This document shows positions 22,623 through 34,546 of a stretch of 64,000 nt of DNA, piece after piece. The stretch is from the NCBI GenBank assembly GCA_019400425.1, contig JAFREE010000011.1:186001-250000 (forward strand), given 5' to 3'. The notes under the pieces are model-generated. The model did no database searches, was not told the DNA's origin, and saw nothing but the letters and a program-made list of their open reading frames with translations. Source of the DNA: Hymenochaete sp. R1. Lineage: Eukaryota > Basidiomycota > Agaricomycetes > Hymenochaetales > Hymenochaetaceae. The first letter of the stretch is position 1. Each line of letters opens with the position of its first letter. The position numbers were made by a program, and so were the translations under genes.

Positions 22623-24348
22623 CTAAACAAACTTCACTGCAAGAATCAGGTTCAACGGCAACGTCGGTGATGTAACGTTGATGCTATCGCCTTCTCCCAC
22701 AAACTCTGAAACTTTCTTCTCGAGGTTCGGCCTGGTGGCTTCTTCAAGTGGTGGGGGGTTCGAGAAGTAGAGGTTTGTGGTCGAGCCGTTCGCGCGTGCA
22801 ACGGACAGTGCCGGTTTCTTGACTTGTCTATTTTAACGGGAGAAACAGACTTAAATCTGAACTCTGAATAATACGGCCAGGAAGACTCACAAGTCAGGCC
22901 TTTCGGCAAGTTTGTCGATAAGATCTTGGATGGTCCAATCTTCCTCAATCTCGAACAGCAACGACTTGCCACCACAGACAGGGCAATCCTCCCGCTGTTC
23001 GTGTTTGAACGTATATGAGTAAACGCCGTCGGTGCCGATGTACATGAAATAGTTATCGAGGTATGAGGAAGAGGAAGTGGCGATTTTGAAGGCTTCGTTG
23101 CAACAAGAGGCTGATAGACGAGTGAGGCAAATGTTGAGTCAGTATAAATAAAGACCATTAAGAACGTGAAGGGGCTTACCAGCAATGATGGCGTTTGTGG
23201 ATGCGATTGCTGGGATGATGTTTTTCACTACACCTTGAGTCAGTGACCACGTTACGCCCTCAATCTTGAAGTCCTGCGCCCGTGCGAGCGCAGTTTGGTA
23301 TAACCAGCTAATGTGTTCCGGGTCATCTGTGTCCATTTTCCTGTCTACAAGCCCATTTTCAGTATCTTTTATCCTCAATCGTTAGAGGAGCTAGGAGGCC
23401 CACCGCCATGTACCCGAGGCCATTCTAGAACTGATGCCCATTCGATGCAATGTTCAGGTAATCGGGGTGTGTTTGCAATGGTACAGATGGGGAATGCGGT
23501 GGGTTTGTTGAGGAGGTCGAGCGAACATTCGTAACATGAAGTGACGGTGGGTAAAATGACCCGGGCTTGCCCTCGGAATCCTGAGAGCAGAGATACACTG
23601 AGTATAATAATCGACTAACATGAAGGCGCTCGTACCTTCTGTACCACCATCAATAAGAGGTTTCAAACTCTCCGGTTTCTCCTCGTCAATCATGTTTACT
23701 AAAGTTGCGTTTATCCACCGCCTGGCCTCCACCGAGTCCAGTCCACAGATAATGATGTGGAATTGCATATAGTATGCCTCATCCTTGTCTTGGATTTTGC
23801 CGAAGTACCTATAATGTGGTTCAATCCATGTTAATGGGAGCAAAGTAGTGACGGTCAGCAAGGAAATGACTTACGGTGTGACCTTGACGCCAGGGACCCG
23901 CTTCATGACGAATTCCGCAGCGCAGTTGGCCTTTGACTTCCCAACATCTTTTTGCCTGGGCAACAGCCATGTTATGAGTATGAAGATCGCAGCATGTACT
24001 CAAAGCAATATATGTACCTGAAGAGGAACTGGCGATTCAGGTTGCTTATGTCGATGGTGTCCATATCAATGACATGAATATCCTTGAAGCCAGTTAGCGC
24101 AAGATTGGCTAGAATCTCACATCCGAGTCCGCCAGCACCGATGACGAGCACCTTGCACTGGTTATGGAGGAAGTCCTTGACCTGCAAGTGACCTAGTTAG
24201 TCAGTATGCGAGTCTACCAAAGATGAAGCATGCTCACTGCGTCCCCTGGACTGAACGACTCTACTGTACGAGGACCTGGCTTTTCCAATACTTGGTCAAC
24301 GTGAGCATAACGATTCGGCCAGTCTATGAAGCGTGTCGTCGAGCTCAT
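22623..24348 (-). CDS. UBA3: NEDD8-activating enzyme E1 catalytic subunit
   Basis: The protein adenylates NEDD8 and carries it as a thioester together with its partner ULA1/NAE1, for cullin neddylation. Exon one (24348 downward) gives [19 protein letters not shown]. The next carries the nucleotide-binding loop [19 protein letters not shown] and [16 protein letters not shown]. Later exons show [37 protein letters not shown], the catalytic cysteine in [37 protein letters not shown], and the zinc-type DCPVCGG. The C-terminal ubiquitin-fold domain has [14 protein letters not shown] and ends [10 protein letters not shown]. Length and order match the family and nothing is missing. Inner intron borders were not all worked out. 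Confidence 0.93.
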
Positions 24349-24504
24349 GGCCTCGCTTTGGCTATGAGGGATGATGGAGGCCTGCAAAGAAGGTTAGCCT
24401 CTGCAGAGTCGAAACGCGTCCAACCTCTCACTTTGCACATTGACCGCGACCATCGCCATCCTAGAGCAAGCGAGCTCAACGCATTGCAAGTCGGATGCCA
24501 CAAA
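24349..24504. promoter_or_regulatory. Bidirectional promoter, UBA3 / NPR2
   Basis: Only 156 bp separate the divergent start codons, so the two genes very likely share control sequence. No specific factor site is recognised. Confidence 0.6.
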
Positions 24505-27151
24505 ATGGCTTCAGATGGCTCGTTTCTGCCTCGGATTTTGTCCGTGTTCTATGCGGTCTTTCACGATAACAGAGGCACAAATATAGTCTACCAGGTACCG
24601 GAGGGTCTCATTCTGACTGCGCCTGTCCTCAACACAAGTATTTCTGGAATATCCGAAGGCAATAATGGAAATGCAAACAAGACTACCTCGGCAGCATCAT
24701 CTACAAGGTCCTCGGCTAGCAAAGACTTTGATATTCATGTCAACAAGGTGGAGAGCGCGCAGAGCTCACGGGCGTCGAGCGTGTCTAGATACTCGCATTT
24801 AGCCAATTCGCGTGAGACTCTCGGCTCGTCCTTCATGCGTTTGTCCTCGGCAAATAGGTGCCTCTTCAAGTTTGAGGACATCTCAAAATACGTTATACCA
24901 CCAAGCGCCCTTTGTGGGCGGCTCGTGACTTGCACTACAAGAAAGCAGCAAATCATCGGGTTCCCAGTTGAACTGTGCAACCGCCAACGCTACGAACGCA
25001 ACTTCTTCCGGTATAATGTCTGTCTCGTATTCGAAAGAACGGCGGACTTGAGCTGTTACGAACCGATAGTGAGGAAGATCGGACGTGTTCTTACTACGTG
25101 TGAGGTCTGCATTGAATAGGGTTTCATGACACCGTGTACTGACTAACGATATTTTGCAGGAAGAATCCTCGTTTCTCTCATCCCCAGAGACGTCGCATAA
25201 GATCCTCGCAATTCTTGAGCAACTATATGAAGACTTAAATTCGTACTCCGAGACCTCGATCTTTATCGACAAGTTCAACTCAATAGAGCTCAAGATTTTC
25301 CCATTTTATCCCAATCCCCCAAATGTCCATGATTGGTCGGTTCCTGTTGCCCTCATTAACCTGAGAAAGCGCATCGAGGATAACTGGGACTTGACTATGG
25401 CAAAGGTAAGCTTCCATTGTATTGATATTTGTGTCTGTGCTTAATGTATCCCAGGTCTGTACGCATATCGACGGAACCAATCACGTTAGTCGGATAGCAA
25501 CTCTTGCAGATTGCGATTTAGACCTTACGCGCAAAGCTATTCAACATCTATTGTATGTGCTCACAATATACGGGAACCTTCGCTCTGACTCATTGAAATT
25601 CGTCGAAGGTTCTATCAAGTTATCATGATGATCGACATTTTCCAATTCTCCAACATGTATACCCTGTGTAGGTCCATTGCATGGCTAGGTGATGCACCGC
25701 ACGTACGAGATGAATGTGGACCATACGTTACGTATCCGGGTGAGCTTCTCATTCGATCAAAATCGCACCACATAGCTGACAACACTACAGAGGATCACGA
25801 TATTTCTGAGTGGCCGAGTCTCTTGCGTTTGTACACTCGCCTAAAACCCGGCATCACTGTTTTTGAATGGATGCAGGAATACGAAACTTACAAACACGGT
25901 ATTGATCCTCGCCGTTTTGTCAGCTTCGGTGTCATCAAGGTGAATTCACTCCTTCACCTTCTATCCCCTATATGCTGATGTTGGTTTACATCTTGCAACA
26001 TAAAGGGATTTCTTCGACGAGTTCACAGGTGGCCAGTTCTGATATCCAACTCTACTTCACCCCTCAACAAAGACCAGGACCGAGACAAGCGAACTCCCAT
26101 AGGCTCAACAGGGCGCCGGCGGGGCAAGAGTCTCTCACTCGTCACCGCCCCCTTTCCTCCAAGTGGTCCCTCAAGTGGATCAGCTTCTGGATCAACAACC
26201 CCTCCTGTATTGGCAATAGGGACCAGTGCCTTTACCTTCGCAAATGGTAACGTATCAAATGTACCACTCGGCACGTCGGGACTCACCCGACATGGCTCAC
26301 ACGGGCATGTGAGAAGAGGAGGCGGACGTCTTGCTCAAGTTGATCGGGAACGCGAGCGCGATAGGGATGCGGAAGAGCGACAAAGGACACGCACGATCTC
26401 AGGGCCCATACCCGCTGCACGACAACCAAGCAATGCAGAACAATATCCAGAGCAATACCAGCCCAGACGACCATACGATCCTTCGGCATTCACAACAACG
26501 GCCCCAATGATGACGGCGTCAGCGACTACACCCATAGCGGGCGTCTCCCCCGCCAATGCTCTACAGACTTCCCCGCGTACACAACGGTACACCCGCCCGA
26601 ATACTACGAACGTCGTAGGCCCTAGTCCAGGTCCGGTGCTTGGCGATGGCGGGTTTGACCGTCCTCGTAGGCGCAGTGTCGGCGCGAATCAAGGACAACC
26701 GCATAGTGGGACGACAACTATAAGTAGCAGTGTGACTGATTACGCTGGTATCGGCGTCGATGTGGATGGATCCGGTCTCGCTACGCCGACACGCCCTCGA
26801 CTCTCGCGGTCGCCTTCGTCGGGCACTGTCGGTCTAACAGGCATTGGAAGCGGTGTCAGTGGTTGTGGTACCTCGACCTCCAACACGCTCACTGGCTCTA
26901 CGTCCGTCTCCGGGTCAGGGTTATTTGGTGCAGGTTCCGGTTTTGGTCTTGCCGGGACCATGGCGGGGAGTCCTGCACTGGGACCCAGTGTCCCCGCGGG
27001 TCTGCGGGATCTCTTAGACGGGACACATCACACAGATGAGTTGGGGGTATTGTTCGAGATTGGGTGGCCTGCGCTTGAGAAGTGTCTTTCGAGCATTGGG
27101 GGAGGGAAGGGGAATGGAGACTTTGGGGAGATTGAGATTATTTATCGGTGA
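24505..27151 (+). CDS. NPR2: Nitrogen permease regulator 2 (SEACIT/GATOR1 subunit) with long insert
   Basis: Six exons (24505-25104, 25160-25405, 25455-25552, 25609-25739, 25791-25939, 26006-27151) give 789 residues in a single consistent frame. NPR2 with NPR3 and IML1 forms the GTPase-activating complex that restrains TORC1 on the vacuole when amino acids are low. Family landmarks: ILSVFYAVFHDNRGTNIVYQ, PVELCNRQRYERNFFRYN, PIVRKIGRVLTTCE, SIELKIFPFYPNPP, RKRIEDNWDLTMAKV, and IDIFQFSNMYTL. After the winged-helix-like part (RFVSFGVIKGFLRRVHRWP) comes about 300 residues of Ser/Gly/Thr/Arg-rich sequence. The conserved end then returns as LRDLLDGTHHTDELGVLFEI and GDFGEIEIIYR. An extra low-complexity stretch sits near residues 50-95. 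Confidence 0.92.
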
Positions 27152-27874
27152 AGGAGGGGGTGAGGAGAGGGTGGGTGGACATATGTGTCCACACATAGGG
27201 TGCACTATGATAATTTTCTTGTTTTTTCTCTCTCTTTCATACACGCGTTGCGCGAGGTAGAAATAATAGTAAGTCATAACCATCACGGGCCCTTACTTAT
27301 GTACTAACGCATAAGCTCTCGTTGGTGTGGTTTGTCGATTGCCTCGATACATCACAAAGGAAGTGTCCCGACCAAGACCACCCTTCACCTCGTTACCACA
27401 CGAGTAATGCACAAATATGGCCGGTTCAAACAAGTGGACCATGTCGTCCGGCTACTCTGCGACTGCGCTGGCGACTGTGGATCTACATTTTTACGCACCT
27501 ACTCTGGGCTCGATTTTATATTCTGACCCGTAGCGTGTAATGTATCTCCACGAGTCTTCTCTCTCACCCAGTACTAAAGTCTGACTATATTCTGTCTCGG
27601 ACACCATCGATCATCTTATCGCGAAATCATATGTGCATGTATTGCTGCTTCTGCCATTCATATCATTGTGTAGCCACTATCGAAGATACGGACGCAAAAG
27701 AAGTTCAAAAGAAACAAAGTCAACATTTGGTCATATCAGCTATGAAAAAGATTACAGGAGGGCGTGATTTGGTGTGTAAACAGGTAAGGACTTGAAGAGC
27801 AAAATACAACCGAGGGAGGGGATATGTAGTGAACAGAGACGAGATAAACGGAGTAAGCATTCGCATCCTCGTGT
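27152..27874. other. Convergent spacer NPR2 / Ran GTPase
   Basis: Holds the 3' regions of both genes. Plus-strand open frames near 27320-27540 are short and without motif; no gene is supported. Confidence 0.4.
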
Positions 27875-29000
27875 CTACAAATCATCGTCTTCCTCTGGGA
27901 GAGGGACAGCTTCGGCCTAGTCATGCAAGATATCAGTATCAATTTCTTTGTTTAAGTCGCATTGAAAACGAAGAGGAAGGACGATACGATACGTACAGCT
28001 TTGAGATCCGCCTCATACTTCTTCATCAAATCCTGGTCAACCATGACCTCCGCGGGCTTAAGCGCCGGTGCTGCGACAAAGTCGAGAGCGTTGTTACCGA
28101 CGACTTTCCTCGCGAGCCAGAGGAAAGGCTTCTCGAAGTTGTAGTTTGACTTTGCTGAGATCTCAAAGTATTGCAGGTTCTTCTTTCGGTGGAAGGTTAC
28201 GTTCGCCGTCTTGACTTTCCGTTCCTGGTATCAAGAATAGATAATAAAGATATTTTGAGCAAAATCAGAGGAAACTACGAAATCTGCAAGCTCACCTTGA
28301 CGTCAACTTTGTTACCACACAACACAATCGGGATGTTCTCGCAGACGCGCTCCAGGTCGCGGTACCAGTTGGGCACGTTCTTATACGTGATGCGACTTGT
28401 GACGTCGAACATGATGATACCACACTGTCCCTGGATGTAGTATCCATCACGAAGCCCACCAAACTTCTCTTGCCCTGCAGTATCCCAGACATTGAAGCAA
28501 ATCGTGCCAAAGTTCGTGGTGAAAGTCAAAGGATGGACTTCGACACCGAGAGTCGCTGTATAGATGAGAAAGGGGCGCGCGCAAGTGAGTGTTTGGAAGA
28601 AACAACGGCGCAGGGTGATCCTTTAGAAGCAGTGCAGTAGATGCTTACCAATGTATTTTTTCTCGAATTCACCAGTCAAGTGACGCTGTTGGTCAAAGCG
28701 ATCGGTCAGCGATTGAACATTACGGTCAAAGAGAGGAACAAAGCGCTAAAAAGCAAACAACTCACCTTGACAAATGTCGTCTTTCCAGTACCGCCATCGC
28801 CGACTGTCGTTTAGGAATAGTTTTCATTCGGACAAAACGAGATTGAAGACATAGGCATGACAGAAGCATGCGAAAGTCACGATCAAAAGACACGAGATGA
28901 GAGCATACACCAAGCATCAACGACTGAGATGAACGACGTGTAGCGAGTGTAACGCACCGAGGACGAGCTTGAAGGTAGGGATCGTGGGCTGCTCTGCCAT
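27875..29000 (-). CDS. GSP1: Ran GTPase
   Basis: Six exons (28958-29000, 28766-28803, 28649-28685, 28296-28555, 27997-28224, 27875-27916) give 215 residues, the usual Ran length. Ran drives nucleocytoplasmic transport. G1 is GDGGTGKT, the switch I region follows [14 protein letters not shown]3 is [18 protein letters not shown]4 is NKVD, G5 lies in [19 protein letters not shown], and the acidic C-terminus reads PLPEEDDDL. There is no prenylation cysteine, as expected for Ran. The first three coding exons are only 37-43 bp. All splice phases agree. Confidence 0.97.
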
Positions 29001-29880
29001 GTTTTGTGTCGTCTACAGATCGTGAACGTGAATAAAGGAAGGAGATGAAAGGAGGAAGACAAGGGAGGTTGAGGGCTCGAGTGGATCGTGGACGAAAGCG
29101 ATGAACGCGATTAGAGGTCCATTCCCAAATAAAAACTGCTGAATGACATAAGCATCCAACCTCAACGGTCTCGTTACTCAGTTCCCTTCCCCCCCCCCCC
29201 CCCTCTCTTTTTTTATAGGAAACAGGTAGCAAAACGAGAGAGGAGTATTGTAAGTTATTGTTTGGAGTGAGTATGGCTGTGCAAAACTGGAGTCATACAC
29301 GGTCAAAATGAGAAGGGAGGGAAGATGTAGTGATAATAATTTTACGATGCTCTCCTAAATCTTGAAAAAAACCCCCATCCCACTGAAAGTCAACTCTGAT
29401 TGATCATTCCGTCGTTATTAGTCACAGGCCACCAAAAAGGACCTGAAAGAGGCTATGAATGCTACCGATCTGAGAGTAGATAAGATTGATACCGTTGGTA
29501 ACTTTCAAACGAAAGGTCTTGATTCTCAATGTTCCTCGAACTGCTTGCGATATCGGTCGAATTAGCTATGCCATTTGGCGCTAGCTGATGTATCCTTGGA
29601 GTAAGAGAAGCACTTTTGTACAACGTACAAGTTCGAACCGGAGCTCATGAAAGTAATTTTAGAGGGCATTCATTTCCTAAAGAATCCTGCAGCATATACA
29701 GATTTGAACAGAGCGATGAGATAGTCCTGAGGCTGGTAGAAACGGAAAAGAATGCGATAATTCAAACGTCTAAACTGGATGAAGCCATAGGACCATCAAT
29801 AATTATGTCCGGCAATGGGCATTTAACCAGAAACGAACCTATAGAAAAAGGTGTGAAGAGATTGAATCACCATGGGCCAT
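29001..29880. other. Spacer upstream of Ran, with C15 tract
   Basis: Contains the Ran promoter and, at 29189-29203, a run of 15 C followed by T-rich sequence (purine-rich on the Ran coding strand). The 3' region of the uS13m gene occupies the far end. No gene is supported. Confidence 0.4.
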
Positions 29881-30458
29881 TCATCTCCACCTCTCGATTC
29901 TGTTAAACTTCTTTGCATTCTTGGCGTTGTTCTGTGTGTTCTGTCCCCGCACAGGCAGACCCATCGCGTGCCGCCTTCCAACGTAGCTCCCAATCATCCT
30001 CTGGTGTGCAATATTTTCCCTAACCTCTCTCTTAAGCTCTGCCTCAATGCGTAGCTTTAACAAGGGGTCTTTCTTGTTGATAGGGAGATCCTTCAAGCCA
30101 GTTTGGGCTTTCACGTCACCACTTTCTTGTGCGCCCGAAGAGGAAGGGGACGCTGTTGGGGTGACTACCACGCCGGGCGGTGCAAGGGGGAGGCGTGGAA
30201 GGGGGGATGAAGTCTGGGGGGATGAAAGGAAGGACGCCAGACCAGTGATTTGATGTGGGGTGAGAGCACGGACACGCTGGGTGTTATGAATCTGCAATCG
30301 AGCGCACAGACGGCGCGCGGTGGTGTCGCCAATGCCATAGAAGGCTTGCAAGGCGACCTGGAGCTAAAATTTAACAAACGACCTATTTGCTGCATAACAG
30401 GCTCACTCACTCTTGCAAGCTTCTTGTCGGGCAATTGTACGCCCAGCACGAAGACCAT
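29881..30458 (-). CDS. SWS2: Mitochondrial small-subunit ribosomal protein uS13m
   Basis: Two exons, 30411-30458 and 29881-30357, join in frame to 174 residues. Exon one encodes exactly MVFVLGVQLPDKKLAR and the second continues VALQAFYGIGDTTARRLCA, the helix-two-turn-helix core of S13. The C-terminal block is YVGRRHAMGLPVRGQNTQNN, which contacts 16S-type rRNA. A Pro/Ser-rich insert lies between the LASFLSS segment and the conserved tail, a fungal extension. The second acceptor (CAG/GTC) was chosen over one 6 bases upstream because it gives the family sequence RVALQ. The exact alignment with the yeast gene SWS2 is by family knowledge. Confidence 0.9.
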
Positions 30459-30641
30459 AATGACAAGATGAAGAAGAAGTGTGCGGATACGGATGCACTT
30501 AGCACTAGCGGAAAAGGAGAAAAATTGGCACGTGATTCGATCTTTTACTTCTGTGACAATGTTACCTCTGCTGTCACGTCACACATCTTAACGCTCCCTT
30601 CTCACATCAAGTTCGACTTTGTTTCACGATTATCATCTACC
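30459..30641. promoter_or_regulatory. Bidirectional promoter, uS13m / XAP5
   Basis: 183 bp between divergent start codons. No specific site is recognised. Confidence 0.55.
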
Positions 30642-31951
30642 ATGACAGGACGCCCGGAAGGCCGCTATGAAGACCATTTCGCAAAGGAGCGCGCTCGTGC
30701 GCGGGAAGACTTCGAGCGACAGAAAGAAAAAATAATCACCGACACTGAGAAAGCGCGTCCGTCCTCGGCGCGTTTCGTTGGCCAGAATGATTCGATGGAG
30801 GACTCGCTTAAGAAGCAAACCGTCGGTCTCGTGCACTTGTCAGACTTTCAGCAACGCCGCAAAGAGATCGAAGAAGAAAAGGCGCGTGCGGCTGCCAAGT
30901 CGGATGAGCTGAAGTATGTGTTTTCTTGCTCATTAGTCTGCGAGAGAAGAGATGGCTTATAAGGCGTGGAGATGCGTTTAGGGATGAGCAAAGGAGAGCG
31001 AAGAAACGGAAACGTGCACCAAAAGCAACGCTATCATTTGCTGTTGACGAAGAGGGTGAAGCGGAGGAAGGAAACAGACGGGATGATCAAGGAAACGGGC
31101 TCGAGTCTTCGAGGAGTACGCCGAACGGGGACGTTAACGGCGAAACCAATGGCAACAAGAAGAAGGCAAAACTGGGAAAGAACCCAAATGTCGATACTTC
31201 TTTCTTGCCGGATAGGGAAAGGGAAGAAGAAGAAAGACGGCAAAGAGAGGCACTCCGGATAAAATGGTTGAAGGAGCAGGAGGATCTCAAGCAAGAGGAG
31301 ATTGAGATCACGTATTCGTACTGGGACGGGAGTGGCCACAGGAAGACAGTCACAGTGAGTAACACTGGCTTTTGATTTCCCATTTTATAGGATGAATCTA
31401 AAGCTCATCTTTTCAACGCTCAGTGCAAGAAGGGCGATAGTATCAGTACGTTCCTTGACAAGTGCAGGCAACAATTCCCCGAGCTTCGCAGCATAAGCGT
31501 CGACAATTTGATGTACATAAAGGCAAGATAACATGTGACCTATCTTTACTACTTACTGACTGCGATACGTTTAGGAGGACCTGATCATTCCAGCTGTGAG
31601 CGATCCGGTGTGCTGACCTTCGTTCTTCAACTCGAGCTAATGTGTCTTTTTTCATAGCATCATACGTTTTACGATTTCATCATTAACAAAGCACGCGGAA
31701 AATCCGGTCCGCTCTTCAACTTTGATGTCCACGACGATGTACGCCTTCTGGCCGACGCAACGGTAGAGAAAGACGAGTCGCATGCAGGCAAGGTTGTGGA
31801 GCGGAGCTGGTACCAACGAAACAAGCATATTTTCCCAGCTTCCCGATGGGAGGTGAGTGTGATTGAAATTCAAGTTATCAAACTCTGGTCAATCTTTGCC
31901 TATCAGGTATTCGACCCCGAAAAGAATTATGGGAAGTACACGATCGCATAG
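30642..31951 (+). CDS. XAP5 / FAM50 family nuclear protein
   Basis: Six exons (30642-30913, 30982-31354, 31424-31522, 31575-31595, 31658-31852, 31907-31951) give 334 residues. The N-terminal half is a charged coiled coil ([34 protein letters not shown]), followed by [15 protein letters not shown] and an acidic stretch. The conserved XAP5 domain follows: [68 protein letters not shown], and ends [17 protein letters not shown]. Members are nuclear and tied to splicing or chromatin. Intron 3 has a GC donor (AAG/GCAAGA), since no GT site keeps the frame open. Exon 4 is just 21 bp. Confidence 0.92.
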
Positions 31952-32465
31952 AGTGCATAAAAAAGGAAGCATGCTACGTTTGCGTTCTTTTGTTCAGTGT
32001 TGTTTTCCTGTTGAGATTACACTATCCGAGGGTGAGAGTGCTCATTAATGGAACATACGTTTACCACCTATCCGCGAAGAGAATTGATCTTCTTACGATA
32101 TTTGACTGACGTGTTGTCGACTTGAGAAAAAGATGAAGGTTGAACTCCGACTTGCGCACAAGTCTTGCTTCAAAAATCGCTCCTTGGTTTACACTGACAC
32201 AATCTTGCAAATTTCACAAAGGCAAGGGCAAGCGGATTCCGAGCCATGTTCACTGAATGGCATAAAGAAGCTTTCGCGTTCCTTCACTCCTTCTCCGACG
32301 ATAGCCCTCATCCTTCTAACTTGTACACCACCTCGCCAGTGGTGCTCTTTGTTTATTCTGCTCCCTTAACGTTGGCTATTACTTCAATTACCGGCTCTTT
32401 GCGTCTTGCATTCAAGGTACCCGTACGCCTTCTGATATTGCTCATTTATCAACTTCATTGTCCCA
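31952..32465. other. Spacer downstream of XAP5
   Basis: XAP5 3' region and the 5' flank of the broken family copy. No gene is supported. Confidence 0.4.
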
Positions 32466-33456
32466 ATGTTCGAAGCGCCGAAAGCTGGTGAGCAACGAGG
32501 TTCTTCAGTTTTTCTGCTTCTACTAAAACTGGATTAGATTCTAGGAACAGCACAGGAGAGCGCGGCGCGGGAAGATACTGGAAGCCCGCCATCCTCTACT
32601 TGCCCTCTTGGCCCAAAGCCAGACTGGAATTGGTTCTTAGCTCGTGATCAGAGTGTTAAAACGTATGTGCAAGAACAACTATTGGAAAGTCCATGAATTA
32701 TGACTTCAATTTTTAAGGATACGACGGAAGCAGCGCTGTAGATATTACGAAGTTATTTGTCGACATCGATAAAGCGACGCAGAATCGAAGACAGATGGAA
32801 CGTAAGGTTAAAGTGGAAAACATTATAGATTCCCATATAGCGAATCGTGACGCGGTCCATTTGATCTACGCGAAGTTGTTAGAATACCGTGAGGATCTGC
32901 CCACAAAGTCGGCATCGTATCAGGAGGAGCGACCGGAAGTCTGCAAAGCAGCTCTGGGCTTATTTTCGCGGATGGACATACAACTCTTCATTACTAACCA
33001 ATACTTTCGGCACAGTCTACCTCAGGCCGGGGAGTCGGGACTTGGTATCAGAGACCCTCCTGTTGATATCCTTTGTAGACACCGTAATCAGGCCTACGCT
33101 ACTCGGCTGACTGTTCGGGGCACGCCTGGCGGTAACGAAGATGTCGAAGCCGTGTGGGTTTTCCGGACGAGACCGAACAAGCTCTGAAAAGCTATAAGAA
33201 GTCGCCTCGAATAAAAGGCAAGAACTCGATCCCAGACACAGGCCGGATTGCGTCAAACTATGAATCTGTTCGTGATGCGCGGCGAGGAGCGAGTATCCCC
33301 AAGCAATTCCTAATGATGAAGAAAAATTCTCTGCTTAAGGTCATGGCGAACTCTCCGGATCAGGATCCCGAGGTCTCTGGCCCTCATACGGACGCGGAAC
33401 CCGACATGGATTCGCTTCTAGAGGCCGTTGGATCTTTATCACGAGTAGCGTATTAA
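32466..33456 (+). pseudogene. Unnamed helical-duplication family, broken copy A3
   Basis: The start (MFEAPKAG, ATG at 32466) is followed by an intron matching that of A4 (donor GTGAGCAACGAG against GTAAGCAATGAG). The second exon recovers GSPPSSTCPLGPKPDWNWF in one frame. The tryptophan block NYWKVHE appears only after a frame change and is followed by a stop. Later blocks return: MDIQLFITNQYFR, RNQAYATRLTVRGTPGG, then after another shift SNYESVRDARRG. At least two frameshifts and one stop separate the pieces, so no full protein can be made. The order of blocks matches the intact copies, and the C-terminal Y...R...L block is degraded. A shorter protein from an internal ATG (33.1 kb side) cannot be excluded but seems unlikely. 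Confidence 0.75.
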
Positions 33457-34546
33457 GCTCGATATTCAACCAGAGGAAGTCCGTAGGCCCGCAAACAGAC
33501 ATAGAGCTCTGGTCGAGTGGAAGAACGTAAGCACGGAAAAGAAGTCGACGCAACAAGCGTAGAGTATATAAGTAAATATACATGGAATGGTTCACGCTAA
33601 GTTTACGATGCTTCTTTCTTTTCCTTTTTCTTCTTCTGATAAGTTTATAGTAGGATTTCGAAAAAAAAAGATAATGGCATTCACTAGAACAACCCACTGA
33701 TTTAGTAAGTCAACCAAACCGAACATGTGAGATTCGAATTTTTTCGACTCACTGCGCTCGGATTGTAAAATGAGTGATCTCCACTTCTCACCTAACATAG
33801 CTCGTACACATTGTACTGCTATGCTCTGAGCTCAAATTCCGCGCATTTTCAACTCTTTGCGGCGGCCTTCAATCAATGCAATCAAACTTCAGTCGCAACT
33901 TGAACTGAACCCATCCGGTGGAGTGGCACAGCGGCACCGGCACCGGCTGGCCGGTTACGTCGTCCGTAAGGAGTCACTTGCATGGCTCATTTCGCAAGGG
34001 AATGGGCTGAGCGATTTTTGCCTCTCTTTTCCCTTATCATCATGCAAATTTTGTTTGAAATCTAGCAAATGCAGCATTAATATTGTGTATCACGAAAGAT
34101 GCGGAAAGAAAATCCTAGGACAAAGTTGTGTCTGCCTTCTGAATCCTGATTTGTTCGCAATTTTCCGGTTTCCCGGGCCTAGCTCAATTTTGCGCAGAGC
34201 AACAGGTTCAGCAGGACATTGCCAGTTAATGCAAAGGGAAGAAATATGCATTTGGAAAGTTACTAAAGACACGTAGGTCAGTATCAATACCCCAAGCCCC
34301 ACCCCCTGCCGTTCTTCTCTTACCATTAACTTTCACCCTCTTTCTGACGAACGGACTACCCCTGGTACCCGTGTTTTCACTTTCGATCGTTGCTTTCACC
34401 GCCGCCTGTATTAGACTTCGCAGACGGTTTCACCGTACCCTGTGAGTTGGTCAAATGCCTTTCGTAGGCTAGATCCGGCTCATTATTTCTTGCAGTTTTT
34501 CTCAGCAACTCAACGCCGCTCCATATAATTCACAATCAGAATTCTG
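33457..34546. other. Spacer between family copies A3 and A4
   Basis: AT-rich sequence with no supported gene. The plus-strand open frame near 33857-34276 lacks motif and coding character. The last 200 bp before A4 should carry its promoter. Confidence 0.4.

Noticed and set aside
33857..34276. A 139-codon plus-strand gene
   Set aside because: No coding bias or motif; overlaps the flank of the A4 family gene.
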